DNA from: Carposina sasakii
Taxonomy: Eukaryota; Arthropoda; Insecta; Lepidoptera; Carposinidae
Assembly (NCBI GenBank): GCA_014607495.2
Contig: CP053156.1
Coordinates: 14,074,001 to 14,138,000 of the forward strand
DNA length: 64,000 bases
Direction: 5' to 3'
The position numbers and the translations under genes were made by a program. Below the pieces are notes generated by a model, which searched no databases, was not told where the DNA came from, and saw only the letters and a list, made by a program, of their open reading frames with translations. Below, piece after piece: positions 47,701 to 55,763 of the stretch; position 1 is the stretch's first letter; each line of letters begins with the position of its first letter.

Positions 47701-47919
47701 CTCTACATATATATCTCCCGTAAAATTAGATTCTACGTTAACAGGTACAACGTCAATTTTAAGAAACTGTACCGTCCACGGTCTCTCAACTTTCATATTG
47801 TCATTTTTGACTACGTTTGTTGCATTACCAAACAAAGTTACATTGCTATTGTATCCGCCTATTTTCGACTTTAATGCCACGTGCCGTATGAGTTGATTCC
47901 TACTCGGAAAAGTATTTGC
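44716..47919 (-). CDS. Element 2 Pol (RT, RNase H, integrase), N-terminally detached
   Basis: The frame is open from 47919 (after a TAA at 47920-47922) to 44716; the first in-frame near-start is GTG at 47880, giving 1054 residues. Domains from there: linker (about 35-65, WTVQFLKIDVVPVN), RT about 190-385 (CVDFRALNN, TTLDLASGYYQI, RMPFGLANAPA, YLDD), RNase H about 455-580 (HTDASSLGLGG, HVDALSR), integrase HHCC about 655-705 and DDE core with D in MDHLGPF, D in SDRGTSF and E in NGQAERFN, then a C-terminal domain. All catalytic residues are present and there is no frame break. The mdg3/micropia affinity is by motif recognition. It has no initiation codon of its own and is cut off from protease by the 4.9-kb interruption. 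Confidence 0.9.
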   Translation of the reverse strand, partial: ANTFPSRNQLIRHVALKSKIGGYNSNVTLFGNATNVVKNDNMKVERPWTVQFLKIDVVPVNVESNFTGDIYVEGYNTAALGNEYRLLPGAYHLSDGKGEIVVSNLSHQAISLKKDTLLARAVACTEHKTYKINQIQADFSILEPLTETDIKIGPGLSIEQTNRLYLLLQNYRDCFATRLEEIGRVADVEMQIELTDNKPIVYRPYRLSHTERESVREIIDELLRNDIIQDSKSNYASPILIVKKKTGESRLCVDFRALNNKTVKDRFPLPLIDDQISNLSGNSFFTTLDLASGYYQIPMAKNSRHLTGFVTPDGHYEFKRMPFGLANAPAVFQRMINNILGNRRFEFALAYLDDVLVPSKDVEEMFQRLEEVLNLFRQNGLTLKLSKCRFFDTTVSYLGYEISSNGIQPGEAKVLAVKEFPVPRNIHEVRQFLGLTGYFRKFIKAYGEVARPLTSLLKKGSDWSWSENEQTAFNILKEKLVCRPILALYDPKLETELHTDASSLGLGGILLQWQRESRVLKPVAYFSRQTAPEERHLHSYELETLAVVCSLRKFRVYLLGLHFKVYTDCAALRTTMTKRDLIPRIARWWLQISEYTFDIEYRQGVQMSHVDALSRNTKISAEPDNDSCLSVYNIEKQNWLLSLQIADPEIARIYKILKPEDDEECKDLRKHYVVKNHTVYRKVDDRLCLVVPRSARWQICRANHDDIGHLGYAKTLEKIQHDYWFPKVRRFVKKYVSACLECAYNKDSSSKQKSGYLHPIEKISIPFHTIHMDHLGPFVRSKDGNSYILTVVDSFTKYVFVRAVRDLKTKTTIKSLEKIFYDFGVPARIVSDRGTSFTSSAFKGFCATHGIKHILNAVACPRANGQAERFNQTILNSLASQNAFKNEREWDRCLGKLQFGINNTVNASTNKTATEVLFGFKLRDNLLNKLDINIDKPTDQSDLQQIREDVSSSIGKDQAKQKDRHDRGRVPAATYEVGDLVKIMRNNFENNKQSTKLMSKFIGPYKVTEVLGNDRYRISDVPGFNKKGRPYETIIAADRIRPWIHLKALEIHNSDTSSSSEHNTDCE

Positions 47920-48786
47920 TTATATTACCCACGCATATATATCTACACGTACACACAAAAAAATATATATTTTTAAGGTGTATTTGCTTAGCGTAAAAGT
48001 TCCTGGATGAGCTTTCGTTTATATGAAAAAGAGGATAACTTCATATTTATATTTCCAATAAATTAGATTTTTTAAAGCATTTCATTTAGTATTTTATAGT
48101 TGGCAGACACAAATATCAAATACACCTTTGCCGCGTTTGAAGTTGAAATGTGCCGCCATTAACGTCAAGTCAAAACTGACATGAACATCATGAAATAATT
48201 GTCATTTTTAGTGACAAATAAAAATTGTAATTTTCGCAAAATTAAAATTGCACTCACCATCTTTTAAAATGAATCATCAGATCATATTAAAAATGGTTTT
48301 CAATACTGTGGAAATCTATCTGCTGCTATGGATGGAGATTTTTCCGGGAATTATGTTACTTTAGGTATTGTAAAACGAAAGTAACCATATTGCGCAGACC
48401 CCATGCCCCATACATAATGGGCTAGGGGCAGGAAGGTGAGGAAGATGATGAGGTAACACGTACCTGCCAGGGAAAAGAGGGACATTTGATTCTTTTGTGG
48501 TAGGTAGGTACCTCAATTATGAACTCTAATTGATTCCTAACGTTTTTTACGATGAATGGGTTATATTTTGTAATTTATATGTATTCGTTTCTTCTGTGAT
48601 CTGACGCATTTACCTGAGTACCGTTTTATAGAATAACTCCTAAGCCTGATTTTGGAACTAACAATTTTCGTATGCAGTAACACGGCTAATGTAGAGTACG
48701 TTTTATCATCCAAAGGAACTATCCTTTAGATGATGGCGCTAGTTACTCTGTGAGTGTGTATGGCTACATATTCTTTAACATTATCT

Positions 48787-48890
48787 TGTCAGCACGGGAG
48801 GCGCTGCTGCTCACCTCCCGAAAACCTTTAATCGCCTCGTACGATACCCACAGGCAGGTAGTACAAACTTTACTGCAGGCAGCACGCTGC
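48787..48890 (-). repeat. Non-LTR retrotransposon 3' tail fragment
   Basis: GTCAGCACGGGAGGCGCTGC and TCGCCTCGTACGATACCCAC match the segment at 17288-17410, which ends in the GTCCAGCAGTGG tail. It is a truncated copy lying within the 4.9-kb interruption. Confidence 0.65.
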
Positions 48891-49059
48891 TAAAATAAAA
48901 TAGGTAATTAACCTCCAAATATTTCTTTTTAGATGTGCTACCTAGCAAGCCCATGCAGTGTAATTGATCACTTGAAGAGTTTGTAGTGCCGGAGACACCT
49001 ATCGGACGCAGAACCGAAAGTCCTATATACCTATAAAATGTAGAATGTGGTATAAAGGC

Positions 49060-49530
49060 GATAAGAAGTTTCTCACAACGAATGTAATAATTATACAAGG
49101 GTCAAACGAGAATTAGGGACCTGGTTGGGCCATAAGCGCTTCCCTTTTTCTCACCCCCATACTCGTGGCCCTTACATGTTTTATCAATAATTCTAAAAAT
49201 GCAGACCAACATGGAAGAACTTTTAGATTTAGGGCTGGGCCACGTCCGCCCACAACATCACCGCGGATCCAATGCACCGCCATGCGCCACGGACATGTCT
49301 GCATTACCACGAATGATCCTCTGACCTTTCTGTAAAAGTAATGATGGTCAACCGACCGCCCGTAGCGGAGCCATCTACAGGACGCAAAAAGAACTAAAGA
49401 TTCTAGAATGCGATATCGAAGTTTCTCACAATGATTAGTCAAGACAATAGAATATATGGACCAATACAACGACTAGTGGCCCAGTGGGGCCGGAAGCACT
49501 TCACTTTCCACCACCCCCATACCTACGTAG
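49060..49530. repeat. Diverged direct duplication of about 100 bp
   Basis: A block beginning AAGTTTCTCACAA, followed by a GGGCC-AAGCGCTTCCCTTT-like and CACCCCCATAC sequence, occurs at about 49069-49165 and again at 49421-49530 with clear divergence. I do not recognise the parent element. Confidence 0.55.
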
Positions 49531-49586
49531 TTTCAAGTTACTTACCTATATTTTTACTCTTCCTTTATTGTACATATAAGTATATA

Positions 49587-49740
49587 CAGGGTGTAACAAA
49601 AAGGGTATGTTATATTATTATTATTTTCATACAATCTTGAAAAATAAAAATGTGATTTCGAGTCTCAAATTTTGGAAATAGGTTCTCTATAGTGGGCTAT
49701 TTACAAAGCTTTTCGCTTAACATACCCTTTCTGTTACACC
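49587..49740. repeat. CAGGGTGTAAC-ended MITE, copy 2
   Basis: The left end CAGGGTGTAACAAAAAGGG is inverted at the right as CCCTTTCTGTTACACC. It is the same family as 9211-9360. The right terminal bases are missing where the next MITE begins. Confidence 0.75.
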
Positions 49741-49925
49741 GTGGTTCCCAAAGTGGTCCAGGTGGACCCCCAGGGGTCTACAGGAGATTCGACAGGGGTC
49801 TATGTTGGCGTGAAAAAATTGAGGTTCACAATTAATTTGTATGTGATGTAGGCCTGTAGGGGGTCCACCAGAACCAGTAAACTTTTGAAAGGGGTCTACG
49901 AGAAATAAAAGTTTGGGAACCTCTG
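49741..49925. repeat. hAT-like MITE (GGTTCCCAAA termini)
   Basis: It begins GTGGTTCCCAAAGTGG and ends AGTTTGGGAACCTCTG, terminal inverted repeats resembling the hAT-type CAGAGGTTCCCAAAC ends. The interior repeats GGGGTCTAC on both sides. It directly abuts the preceding MITE. Confidence 0.65.
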
Positions 49926-50171
49926 TATTAGACTAAGAGATAGCTGCACTTTTGGAACTATTGCCGAAATGGCTGATTCATGTGTAGATCTTAAGAAAAG
50001 ATGTGCAATCCCGGAAAAAAACTCGGTTCCAAACCGTTTTATGAGATTATGATGACATACCTATTGTTATTAGATACTTACCTAAACTGTTTCATCATAA
50101 AACAATTCCTATGTCTGATTTCTGAACATTTTTTAGTTCTCACTCGGGTGATTTTTTTTTCATTTTCTTAT

Positions 50172-50253
50172 ATGGATAAGCACGCCTTTGTACATTGTTA
50201 ATGTAAAATGTTTTTCCATATAAAATGTCTGTGTACAATAAAGAATAGAATAA
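50172..50253 (+). repeat. Non-LTR 3' tail fragment (GTACAATAAAGAATA family)
   Basis: It shares CACGCCTTTGTACAT and TGTGTACAATAAAGAATA with 41560-41668 and more distantly with 1111-1240. Confidence 0.65.
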
Positions 50254-50579
50254 TATTTTATAACATTCTTTGTATGCATTGATACTGAAAGTGTGGTCAT
50301 ACACATAGTAACTAGCTCCATCGTTCAGAACTATTCTATGTAACGGACATTGGTGTGAAGTGTCCTTTTTCAGGCTCTAGAGGTCCTTTCACTGTATGGT
50401 TCCGATGGATGATGGCGCTAATTACTATAGAATTAGTATATGACAACATTTTCAGTTTTACTGCATACAAAAAATGTTAGTTCAGAAATCAGGAATAGGA
50501 ACTATTCTATGAAACGGACAATAACTATATACAGTGTTGCCAATCAATAGTTGAGGCACATTTGAGGTAAAAACAAGAG

Positions 50580-51110
50580 TATCGATAGCGCATTTAATAC
50601 AATACTATCGAATAAAATACGATTGAATGTAATATCGATAGTATCGTTGATGTCTATTGCAATAAATAACAAACGATAATAAGTGAAGTATAATTCAATA
50701 GTTGTGGTTACACTGCAATAATTAGCAACGATATTCAATCAATAGTTTATTTAATATTGCTATGGATAGTTCAGCAAACACTTCTCTAGACTAGTGTTGC
50801 AGATAGCTTCTTTATTTATGTAATGTAGCTACTATCGATACCTAGAATCATTGCTGACTATTGCAGTAACAATCGATAGTGACTTATTTCAATACTTGTT
50901 GTGGTTGTTACTACAATAGTCAGGAACGATACTATCGATAGTACATGGATATTGAGTGGGTATCATCGAATAGTTCCGATGGATGATGGCGCTAGTTGCT
51001 TTGCGTATGACAACATTTTCTGTTTCTATGGTATCAGTGCATGCAAAAATTTTAGTTCCGAAATCAGGCAGAGTTATTCAATGAAAAAGACATAAAAAAA
51101 GCTATCGATA
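50580..51110. repeat. ATCGATA-rich repeated sequence
   Basis: Six ATCGAT-containing sites occur in about 530 bp (near 50581, 50634, 50835, 50871, 50933 and 51103), several within ACTATCGATAGT. The surrounding text GTTGTGGTT...ACTACAATAGTCAG is partly duplicated at 50699 and 50898, suggesting a diverged repeat rather than independent factor sites. Confidence 0.5.
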
Positions 51111-51558
51111 TTATAAATAGTTCGGTAACATTACCTACTCCAGACTCCTGTGTTGTGTAATTTCCGTTTCACCGTATAATTCCGGGGGATGATGGCGCTA
51201 GTTACTATGTAGGTATATGACCACATTTTCTGACTCACTGCATAGTGATAAGTCTATTCCCGTTTCAAAATTTTAGGATAGTAGGTGGTCTCGTTTCCAC
51301 TTTTTACAAATGTACCCCGGTTGTGACATTTGTGACAATAGCTGTGTCGTACATCACCATTTTCGGGACTTACGTTTTTGTAAACTGTAATCACATAATA
51401 ACTAGCGCCAATACACATAGTAACTAGCGCCATCATCCATCGGAACTATACGGTGAAACGCACAATAAATTAATTTCATTCATTAAAATAAGTTAATTCA
51501 TAAAGTTCTCCTACGTCCGATTTCGGAACTAACAAGTTTTGTATGCAGTAACACAGAT

Positions 51559-51786
51559 AATATGACACATAGTAACTACATGTATAGGGCCATCATCTAA
51601 AGAAACTTTTTGGTAAAACGCATTCTAGCTTAATTCGAGTTGCGTTCCAGCTTCTTATAAAATGTACTTGATAATGTGACACATAGTAACTATATGTATA
51701 GGTCCATCATCTAAAGAAACTATTTGGTAAAACGCATTCTAGCTTAATTCGAGTTGCGTTCCAGCTTCTTATAAAATGTACTTGAT
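51559..51786. repeat. 114-bp tandem duplication, two copies
   Basis: Copies 51559-51672 and 51673-51786 differ at only a handful of positions. The first part of each unit belongs to the palindromic repeat family (AGTAACTA, CATCATCTAAAG); the second half (TAATTCGAGTTGCGTTCCAG) does not. Confidence 0.9.
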
Positions 51787-52463
51787 CATGAACAATACGA
51801 GGTATACGCAATGACTGCTATTGCGCTTCGACGTATGTGCGATATCTACGAGTACGAGTATAAGCATTTTGACGCATGCGCGATTGCTTTGATGCGTGTC
51901 ATACAGCGGTCCCTTAATATTCAGCATCTTTAAGATCCATTAACCCTTACTTGCGACCAAATTGGAACATGCAACCTTATACCATAATAATCAGAAAAAA
52001 ATTATCTTTTCTTTGATATACATATCATTGAAAAAACATATGAGCATAGAAACATCTCAAAATCATACACGTTTAAAGCGGGTTGCCAGGTACTTGCGGC
52101 CAAATGTGAAATGGCAACCCTGGTTTAATCTATTTTAATATATAGGGTTTAATATTTATAATATTGTTTAGACACTTTAACGTGATTTAACAATAAATAA
52201 GTATCTATGTACTACATACATAAATGGTAATAAAAGGTTTGAATTTTTTTTTTCTCATTCATCCTATCTTGTCGATACTATGGTATTTAACATAAAATAG
52301 AGAAAGTTTGTGATCTTAATATGTAATAATAACGTTAATGTGAAGTATACCTATATACAATTTTATTGTGTGTAATACCATTGTATCATTCATTAGGTAG
52401 AGTACGTTATCACAGACAATCTCTTAGTAAGTACCTACTGATATATTGAGATTTAGTTTTATT

Positions 52464-52716
52464 TAAATTTAAGCCGAAATTGTACTTGTCTGAAGTGGTA
52501 TGGTGTCGTGTTGTGACCGTTTCTGACGCGATGGGTTTCATACTATTAGTATAGTGAGATTTATGTTAGCGTGCGTCTCACAATGTGCAGTGTTGTGTCG
52601 CGTTGCTAATATAAAATTTACCAAACTAGTAGGTATGGAAACCATCGCGCCATACACCGTCACAATATGACACAATACCATTTCAGACAAGTATAATTTC
52701 AGCGTAAGTTTAAATT
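52464..52716. repeat. Foldback MITE with about 95-bp inverted arms
   Basis: The left arm (about 52464-52560, including TGTACTTGTCTGAAGTGGTA) is an imperfect inverse of the right arm (about 52620-52716, including TACCATTTCAGACAAGTATA). The arms are separated by about 60 bp. Confidence 0.8.
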
Positions 52717-52798
52717 CGGAACCGAATTTCCCGCGTTTTTATGCTTGTTAGTTCATGGTAAAAGACACGCGCCGCCAAGTTTATTGTCAAACTTTTTA

Positions 52799-53122
52799 TT
52801 AGGAAGTTACGCTTCTTCTCTCGTTAGAGAGTAGTATATTCTTTGGTACCGTCTTTGCAACATGAAGTTTTATACTTTTGTCACCGTTAGATGAAGAGTC
52901 AAATTTGGGAGTTTTATAGAACGTTAATATTTTGCTATTTTTAAGGACAGTCACACCTGGTAGTTCCGTGAAATTTTGCCCAATTAACATAGAGGTATGC
53001 ATGTGTACGTCATCAACTACCAATACTTCGATATCAGCCTCAACTTCGTCTACAGTTACGACAACATGCGACTTATAAAGTGGCATAACGAAAGAATGAC
53101 CAAAACCTTGACTACTGGTATA
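52799..53122 (-). CDS. Element 2 protease remainder, in the -1 frame relative to Gag
   Basis: Open from 53122 (just after a TGA at 53123-53125) to a TAA at 52799-52801, this frame overlaps the gag frame by 67 nt. It encodes the second half of a retroviral-type aspartic protease, with the hydrophobic MLIGQNFTELPGV segment typical of the region before the C-terminal strand. No canonical slippery heptamer is obvious in the overlap. The frame ends abruptly after SNERRSVTS, where the 4.9-kb non-element DNA begins, so the natural protease-RT linker is lost here. Confidence 0.7.
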   Translation of the reverse strand, partial: YTSSQGFGHSFVMPLYKSHVVVTVDEVEADIEVLVVDDVHMHTSMLIGQNFTELPGVTVLKNSKILTFYKTPKFDSSSNGDKSIKLHVAKTVPKNILLSNERRSVTS

Positions 53123-54273
53123 TCATCGAGAGTCTTTACAAGATTAAAATATTCCGCACAAGTTTTACATAGAAGGGTACACTCGCTACCGAAATCAATA
53201 TAAGCTTCTACCTGGCGGTCATCAACAATGACAGTTTTAAAGTATTTATCATTGCCCTTACTAATGGAGTCTATTTTCAAAACTTTGTTTTCATTATTGT
53301 TTTCGGTGGTGTTAGAGTTAGATTTTGTCATGTTAATGGGCTCTAGTTTACAACCGTCATTGTTGTGTCCAATCCTATTACACCGTTTGCATTTTATTAT
53401 TGGTTTTGTACACTTATAATACGGATGTCCCTTTAACCGACAATTGTAACAAACGACAGAGTCTGAAAAAGTATTCCTTTCGGAGTTTGAACTAGTACTG
53501 AATATTCCGCCTTTATGAGGGGGAGGACGTTCCTTCAACTTATTATGAATAGATGGCTGCAGTTTTTGGGAACAAAGAAAATTAAGCAAGTCTTCAGGCT
53601 CAGTGCAATTTAAAGCCTGTGCGCCATTACGAATAGATCTATCCCCAATTCCATACACAATACAATCTACAGCCTTTTTGCCCGTAATTTCGCATCTATT
53701 TAATAAGCACAATTTATCGAAAAAATATTCTCGCAAGCTCTCATCGTGCCTAGAGGTACGAGCAAGCAGTTCCTCCAAAAGACGGCCATAATTTTCCTCA
53801 CTAGGAAACGCCTTTTGTAGCTTTGCTTGCCAGTCCTCCCACGTATAAAGCACGGTAGGTAAGGACTCAAACCATTTTTTTGCTAAACCGACTAACTTTT
53901 GCAAAGCGAAGTGAATTATTTGTTTTTCTTTCCACCCATAAATGGTTGCGCATTCATTAACCTTTTTTAACCAACATTGAATGGTTTGAGTTCTGTTTGC
54001 AGGGTCAAATTCAGGTATAACATTGTTTAGATTATTATTACTTAAAACTGAAGTCGTTGATGCACTAGCATCCCCTTTGAAATTTGAAAGTATCTTCAAT
54101 ATCTTTTTAGTTGATAATCGCTTAGAAATCTTACGTGATTTTCTAGGAACAGGTTCGCTGCTGGAACTGGATGATGACGAGGTACTCCTCCTCCTCCTAG
54201 ATTTCTTTTGGGAACGCCGTAGGCGCTTCGAGGGCGTATTCGACGGCGTTCCTCCTTCCATATCCGACGTCAT
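53056..54273 (-). CDS. Element 2 Gag with start of protease, 405 aa
   Basis: The N-terminus (about 1-50) is strongly basic and serine-rich. The middle (about 95-250) is a retrotransposon-type capsid domain (IQCWLKKVNECATIYGW, LVGLAKKWFESLP). Two CCHC zinc knuckles follow: CYNCRLKGHPYYKC and CKRCNRIGHNNDGC. The frame then enters the aspartic protease with YIDFGSECTLL, having Phe where most families have Ser or Thr after the catalytic Asp. The last about 20 codons, from PVVK onward, look out of frame; protease sequence resumes in the -1 frame (52799-53122). This is either a natural frameshift or a one-base lesion. Confidence 0.88.
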   Translation of the reverse strand: MTSDMEGGTPSNTPSKRLRRSQKKSRRRRSTSSSSSSSSEPVPRKSRKISKRLSTKKILKILSNFKGDASASTTSVLSNNNLNNVIPEFDPANRTQTIQCWLKKVNECATIYGWKEKQIIHFALQKLVGLAKKWFESLPTVLYTWEDWQAKLQKAFPSEENYGRLLEELLARTSRHDESLREYFFDKLCLLNRCEITGKKAVDCIVYGIGDRSIRNGAQALNCTEPEDLLNFLCSQKLQPSIHNKLKERPPPHKGGIFSTSSNSERNTFSDSVVCYNCRLKGHPYYKCTKPIIKCKRCNRIGHNNDGCKLEPINMTKSNSNTTENNNENKVLKIDSISKGNDKYFKTVIVDDRQVEAYIDFGSECTLLCKTCAEYFNLVKTLDDIPVVKVLVILSLCHFISRMLS

Positions 54274-54983
54274 GTGGTTCTGAAAAAACCACAGTCGACA
54301 TAATCCATTCTCAAATTAAATATTACCCTCCCGTATAATAGTTTAAAAAAAAACCTTAAAGCCAGTTCAAAATTAAAAATGTGAATGTAGGTAGATAGGT
54401 TTTTGATTGTCACTTTTTAAAAAAAATGTTTCGTAAATATTTTAGTTACTTAGCTAAGATCAGTAATCCAGTAAGCAAACCTAGCTTACTCAAAAGAAAA
54501 TCCGACGATTATATGTAGCTCGCTCAGAAACTAGTGGAAAACATACCCACTTGATTAAACCAGCGAGAACACTAATCGCCCCCTAATCATTTATCCAGCG
54601 GAAAACATATCCACTCAATCCAGCGGAAAACTCGCTCCAAATAAATTTGTTAAAGCATGTCTCGTACTTATAAAAAGTGATAATCATAATCAAAATAAAG
54701 TAATTATCAGCAAGTTTTACAACAATTTTAGAAGTATCATTAAAATTATTTCAAATAAATAAAGGATGGGTCACGAGTAATCTCGACTTGTTATTTGTAA
54801 ATAGGTTTAAATTTCGTTATGAATACTGGTAGGAAAAATTCAACTAAACCACAAAATTTAATGAGAAAGTTGGTAAGTATAGGAAAAAAATGTGCTTGAA
54901 AAATTATAATAATGGTAAAAATAACAGTAATAAAGAACAAAGTAAGTTTACATACCTTGGCGTGGATAATCCAGCTTCTGAAG

Positions 54984-55259
54984 TATAATAAAACCAGACT
55001 TGTGAATCAATACTTTATATTACACAGCTTTACAGTAAGTATTATAAACCAGACTTATGAATCAATACTTCATATTACACAACTTTACAGTAGTTCGCTG
55101 AGGTTTTACAAAAGAATGCCCTTCTGCCGGTGGCAGTTGGGTTTTTATATATTCTCCCCACCAGAGGTGGTGTAGTAATAGTGACGTCGAGTACTGTTAT
55201 ATTGGCGGTAGTTTTAAAAAATATAAATCTAATAAACATTTTTTTCTAAAATCATGACA
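54984..55259 (-). repeat. 5' LTR of element 2
   Basis: This 276-bp repeat reads as identical to 43606-43881. On the minus strand it begins TGTCATGATTTTAG. The next base outside is the TATG target copy. Confidence 0.9.
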
Positions 55260-55335
55260 TATGTATGTACCGAAGCGAAGCGAGGGCGGGCCACTAGTGG
55301 CTAATAAATATGTATCAAATACATTATGAAACATA

Positions 55336-55763
55336 CAGGATGATTTTCGGTCATCAACATTACCGAACACTACGGAATCTCCTCATTATCACGATTATTT
55401 TTCTTCATGGAAGCGTGTCTGGTTCCCAAGATATTAGGGTCCAAAAAAAATCAAAAAAATTTGCATAATTTCACAGCATCTTTTTGGCATAAACTTACTT
55501 TATTGGATGTATAGAGTACGTATCCGTCGTTAAGGATGGCAACGAAAAAACATCCTGTTGAGCTGATTATGGATGTGGAATGAAGTAGACCGCTGATAGA
55601 TTTAAGTTATATATATTTTAAACTAAGATTTACAATAGTAAAAAATGGCTATTCGCCAACTGTGTCTGACGAACGGTGAGTGATCGGTAGTGTTCGGCGA
55701 GGGCCCGGTTGTACTCCGTCCCCCGCGTCCCCGCGATCTTGATGATGGTGGTTAACAACCCTG
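55336..55763. repeat. Possible CAGGATG/ACCCTG-ended DNA element
   Basis: The block begins CAGGATGATTTTCGGTC and ends GGTTAACAACCCTG, with ATA/TATA flanks. The terminal similarity is short (about 7 of 10). It contains a GC-rich stretch near 55700. Immediately adjacent to the Helitron end. Confidence 0.4.

Larger units (their letters stand above)
48637..51735. repeat. Cluster of palindrome-ended MITE-like repeats (GATGATGGCGCTAGTTACTA family)
   Basis: Fragments in both orientations are near 48637-48690, 48713-48772, 50293-50355, 50393-50522, 50972-51087, 51165-51245, 51395-51470, 51507-51620 and 51675-51735. A full unit is about 130 bp: it opens with TTTCACCGTATAGTTCC, contains GATGATGGCGCTAGTTACTA, then GCATACAAAAATTTTAGTTC, and closes with GGAACTATTCTATGAAACGG, whose end is an imperfect inverse of the opening. 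Copies are diverged from each other. Confidence 0.75.
47923..52798. other. 4.9-kb interruption between protease and Pol of element 2
   Basis: No retrotransposon coding sequence is recognisable. The segment holds diverged non-LTR tails (48787-48890, 50172-50253), at least eight fragments of a palindromic MITE-like family (48637-51735), a CAGGGTGT MITE (49587-49740), a hAT-like MITE (49741-49925), ATCGATA-rich DNA (50580-51110), a 114-bp tandem duplication (51559-51786) and a foldback element (52464-52716). I could not find clear target duplications or terminal repeats at its edges. It resembles old host intergenic DNA rather than one transposon. Confidence 0.7.
43606..55259 (-). mobile_element. 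Element 2: mdg3/micropia-like Ty3-type LTR retrotransposon with a 4.9-kb interruption
   Basis: Flanking 276-bp repeats (43606-43881 and 54984-55259) read as identical. The 4-bp target duplication is TATG (43602-43605 and 55260-55263), although this lies in an ATGT tract and is therefore less diagnostic. Minus-strand order: 5' LTR, 710-nt leader, gag with protease start, protease in the -1 frame, about 4.9 kb without element coding, pol, about 830 nt non-coding, 3' LTR. No env. The LTR starts TG but appears to end TA rather than CA. The sequence just inside the 5' LTR contains TTCAGAAG, reminiscent of a tRNA-Leu-type primer site offset a few bases as I recall for mdg3 relatives. Confidence 0.88.
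43157..55297 (+). mobile_element. Small non-autonomous Helitron, split by nested insertions
   Basis: The 5' end TCTACACTAATATTATAAAG (43157) and the 3' end GGGCGGGCCACTAG followed by T (55294-55297 CTAG) fit Helitron rules: TC start, CTRR end, insertion between A and T. The interior near 43215-43300 (ACTACTGGACCGATTTC) is a sequence I associate with lepidopteran Helitrons. Removing the nested insertions leaves about 393 bp (43157-43529 plus 55278-55297). No Rep/helicase is encoded. Confidence 0.7.
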
